DNA from: Streptomyces genisteinicus
GTDB lineage: Bacteria > Actinomycetota > Actinomycetes > Streptomycetales > Streptomycetaceae
Reading direction: 5' to 3'
DNA: 64,000 nt
Assembly: GCF_014489615.1 (NCBI RefSeq)
Contig: NZ_CP060825.1
Coordinates: 3,296,001 to 3,360,000, forward strand
The notes under the pieces are model-generated. The model worked only from the letters and a program-made list of their open reading frames with translations. It was not told the origin of the DNA and searched no databases. Every line of letters starts with the position of its first letter. Positions within the stretch are counted from its first letter, which is position 1. Shown here one piece after another: positions 61,513 to 64,000 of this stretch. Made by a program: the position numbers and the translations under genes.

Positions 61513-61539
61513 AAGCCCCGGAACAAGGTTCCGGGGCTT
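61513..61539 (-). terminator. rRNA operon terminator
   Basis: AAGCCCCGGAAC (61513-61524), loop AAG, then GTTCCGGGGCTT (61528-61539): a perfect 12-bp stem. On the minus strand it is followed by a TTTTC run, about 14 bp after the 5S gene. Confidence 0.9.
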
Positions 61540-61552
61540 CCCCACAATGATT

Positions 61553-61671
61553 GTTCGGCGGCGTCCTACTCTCCCACAGGGTCCCCCCTGCAGTACCATC
61601 GGCGCTGAAAGGCTTAGCTTCCGGGTTCGGAATGTAACCGGGCGTTTCCCTAACGCTATGACCACCGAAAC
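61553..61671 (-). rRNA. rrf: 5S ribosomal RNA
   Basis: On the minus strand the sequence begins GTTTCGGTGGTCATAGCGTT and ends GACGCCGCCGAAC. The complementary ends (TTCGGTGG/CCGCCGAA) and internal CCCGGTTACATTCCGAACCC are standard for Streptomyces 5S rRNA. Exact ends are uncertain by one or two bases. Confidence 0.95.
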
Positions 61672-61747
61672 ACTATGAAGATGTCGAACTACCAGCCGGC
61701 AAAGGCGAGTTCGTTACTTCAGAACTAACACAGTGGACGCGAGCAAC

Positions 61748-64000
<2,253 letters not shown>

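Noticed and set aside
61672..61747. tRNA in the 23S-5S spacer
   Set aside because: The spacer is too short and lacks a cloverleaf or T-arm (GGTTCGAATC-like) sequence.

Overview
The window is chromosomal DNA of a Streptomyces (or very close relative). The evidence is very high G+C coding sequence, GTG and TTG starts, and a gene order that tracks the central S. coelicolor chromosome around glnR, ppk, pstSCAB, pitH1, csoR, the cmd cluster and an rRNA operon. No plasmid, prophage, integrase, insertion sequence, tRNA or CRISPR array was seen.

Layout. (1) 1-5 kb: a truncated sulfurtransferase behind a Cys-containing 27-codon leader peptide, an LmeA-like lipid-binding protein, a MoaD/ThiS-type carrier paired with a Pro/Tyr-rich membrane protein, and an alpha/beta hydrolase. 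(2) 5-12.3 kb: the nitrogen regulator glnR, a LacI-type repressor, a secreted FG-GAP protein and an HtrA-like protease upstream of an OmpR/sensor-kinase pair. (3) 12.3-18.2 kb: an ABC-F protein behind two palindromic operators, a secreted PI-PLC-like protein, a secreted 5'-nucleotidase and mycothiol synthase mshD. (4) 18.6-29.4 kb: phosphate block with polyphosphate kinase, CHAD and Nudix proteins, a PHO box, pstSCAB, and the low-affinity carrier pitH1 with its DUF47 partner. (5) 29.4-35.4 kb: csoR with its own operator, small conserved proteins, a lipoprotein, a bicovalent flavoenzyme, a PAP2 phosphatase and a lytic SLT-NlpC/P60 enzyme. (6) 35.6-40.8 kb: a LuxR-type HTH protein, a small secreted cationic peptide precursor, a DUF5819 (SdpA-like) protein, an HTTM (SdpB-like) protein, a serine hydrolase and a FAD oxidoreductase. 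(7) 40.8-49 kb: a DUF574-type methyltransferase, a DasR-like site before a small membrane protein, a thioesterase, a pectate lyase-pectinesterase fusion, a divergent RsbW-like/Uma2-like versus XRE-DUF397-DUF397 locus around a 22-bp palindrome, and a secreted peptidoglycan-binding protein. (8) 49.4-56.7 kb: six head-to-tail genes matching cmdFEDCBA, resembling a reduced type IV secretion apparatus with a split VirB4 and a VirD4-like protein that lacks a recognisable P-loop. (9) 56.7-64 kb: a GNAT, an ABC exporter with a NarL-type two-component system, then the 3' end of an rRNA operon (5S and partial 23S, minus strand).

Most interesting to follow up: the SdpABC-like peptide cassette (36.1-38.25 kb, possibly 35.6-40.8 kb), the cmd cluster with its degenerate coupling protein, and several regulatory arrangements (twin operators before the ABC-F gene, hairpins ahead of the peptide gene, a 32-codon ORF bridging pstC and pstA).
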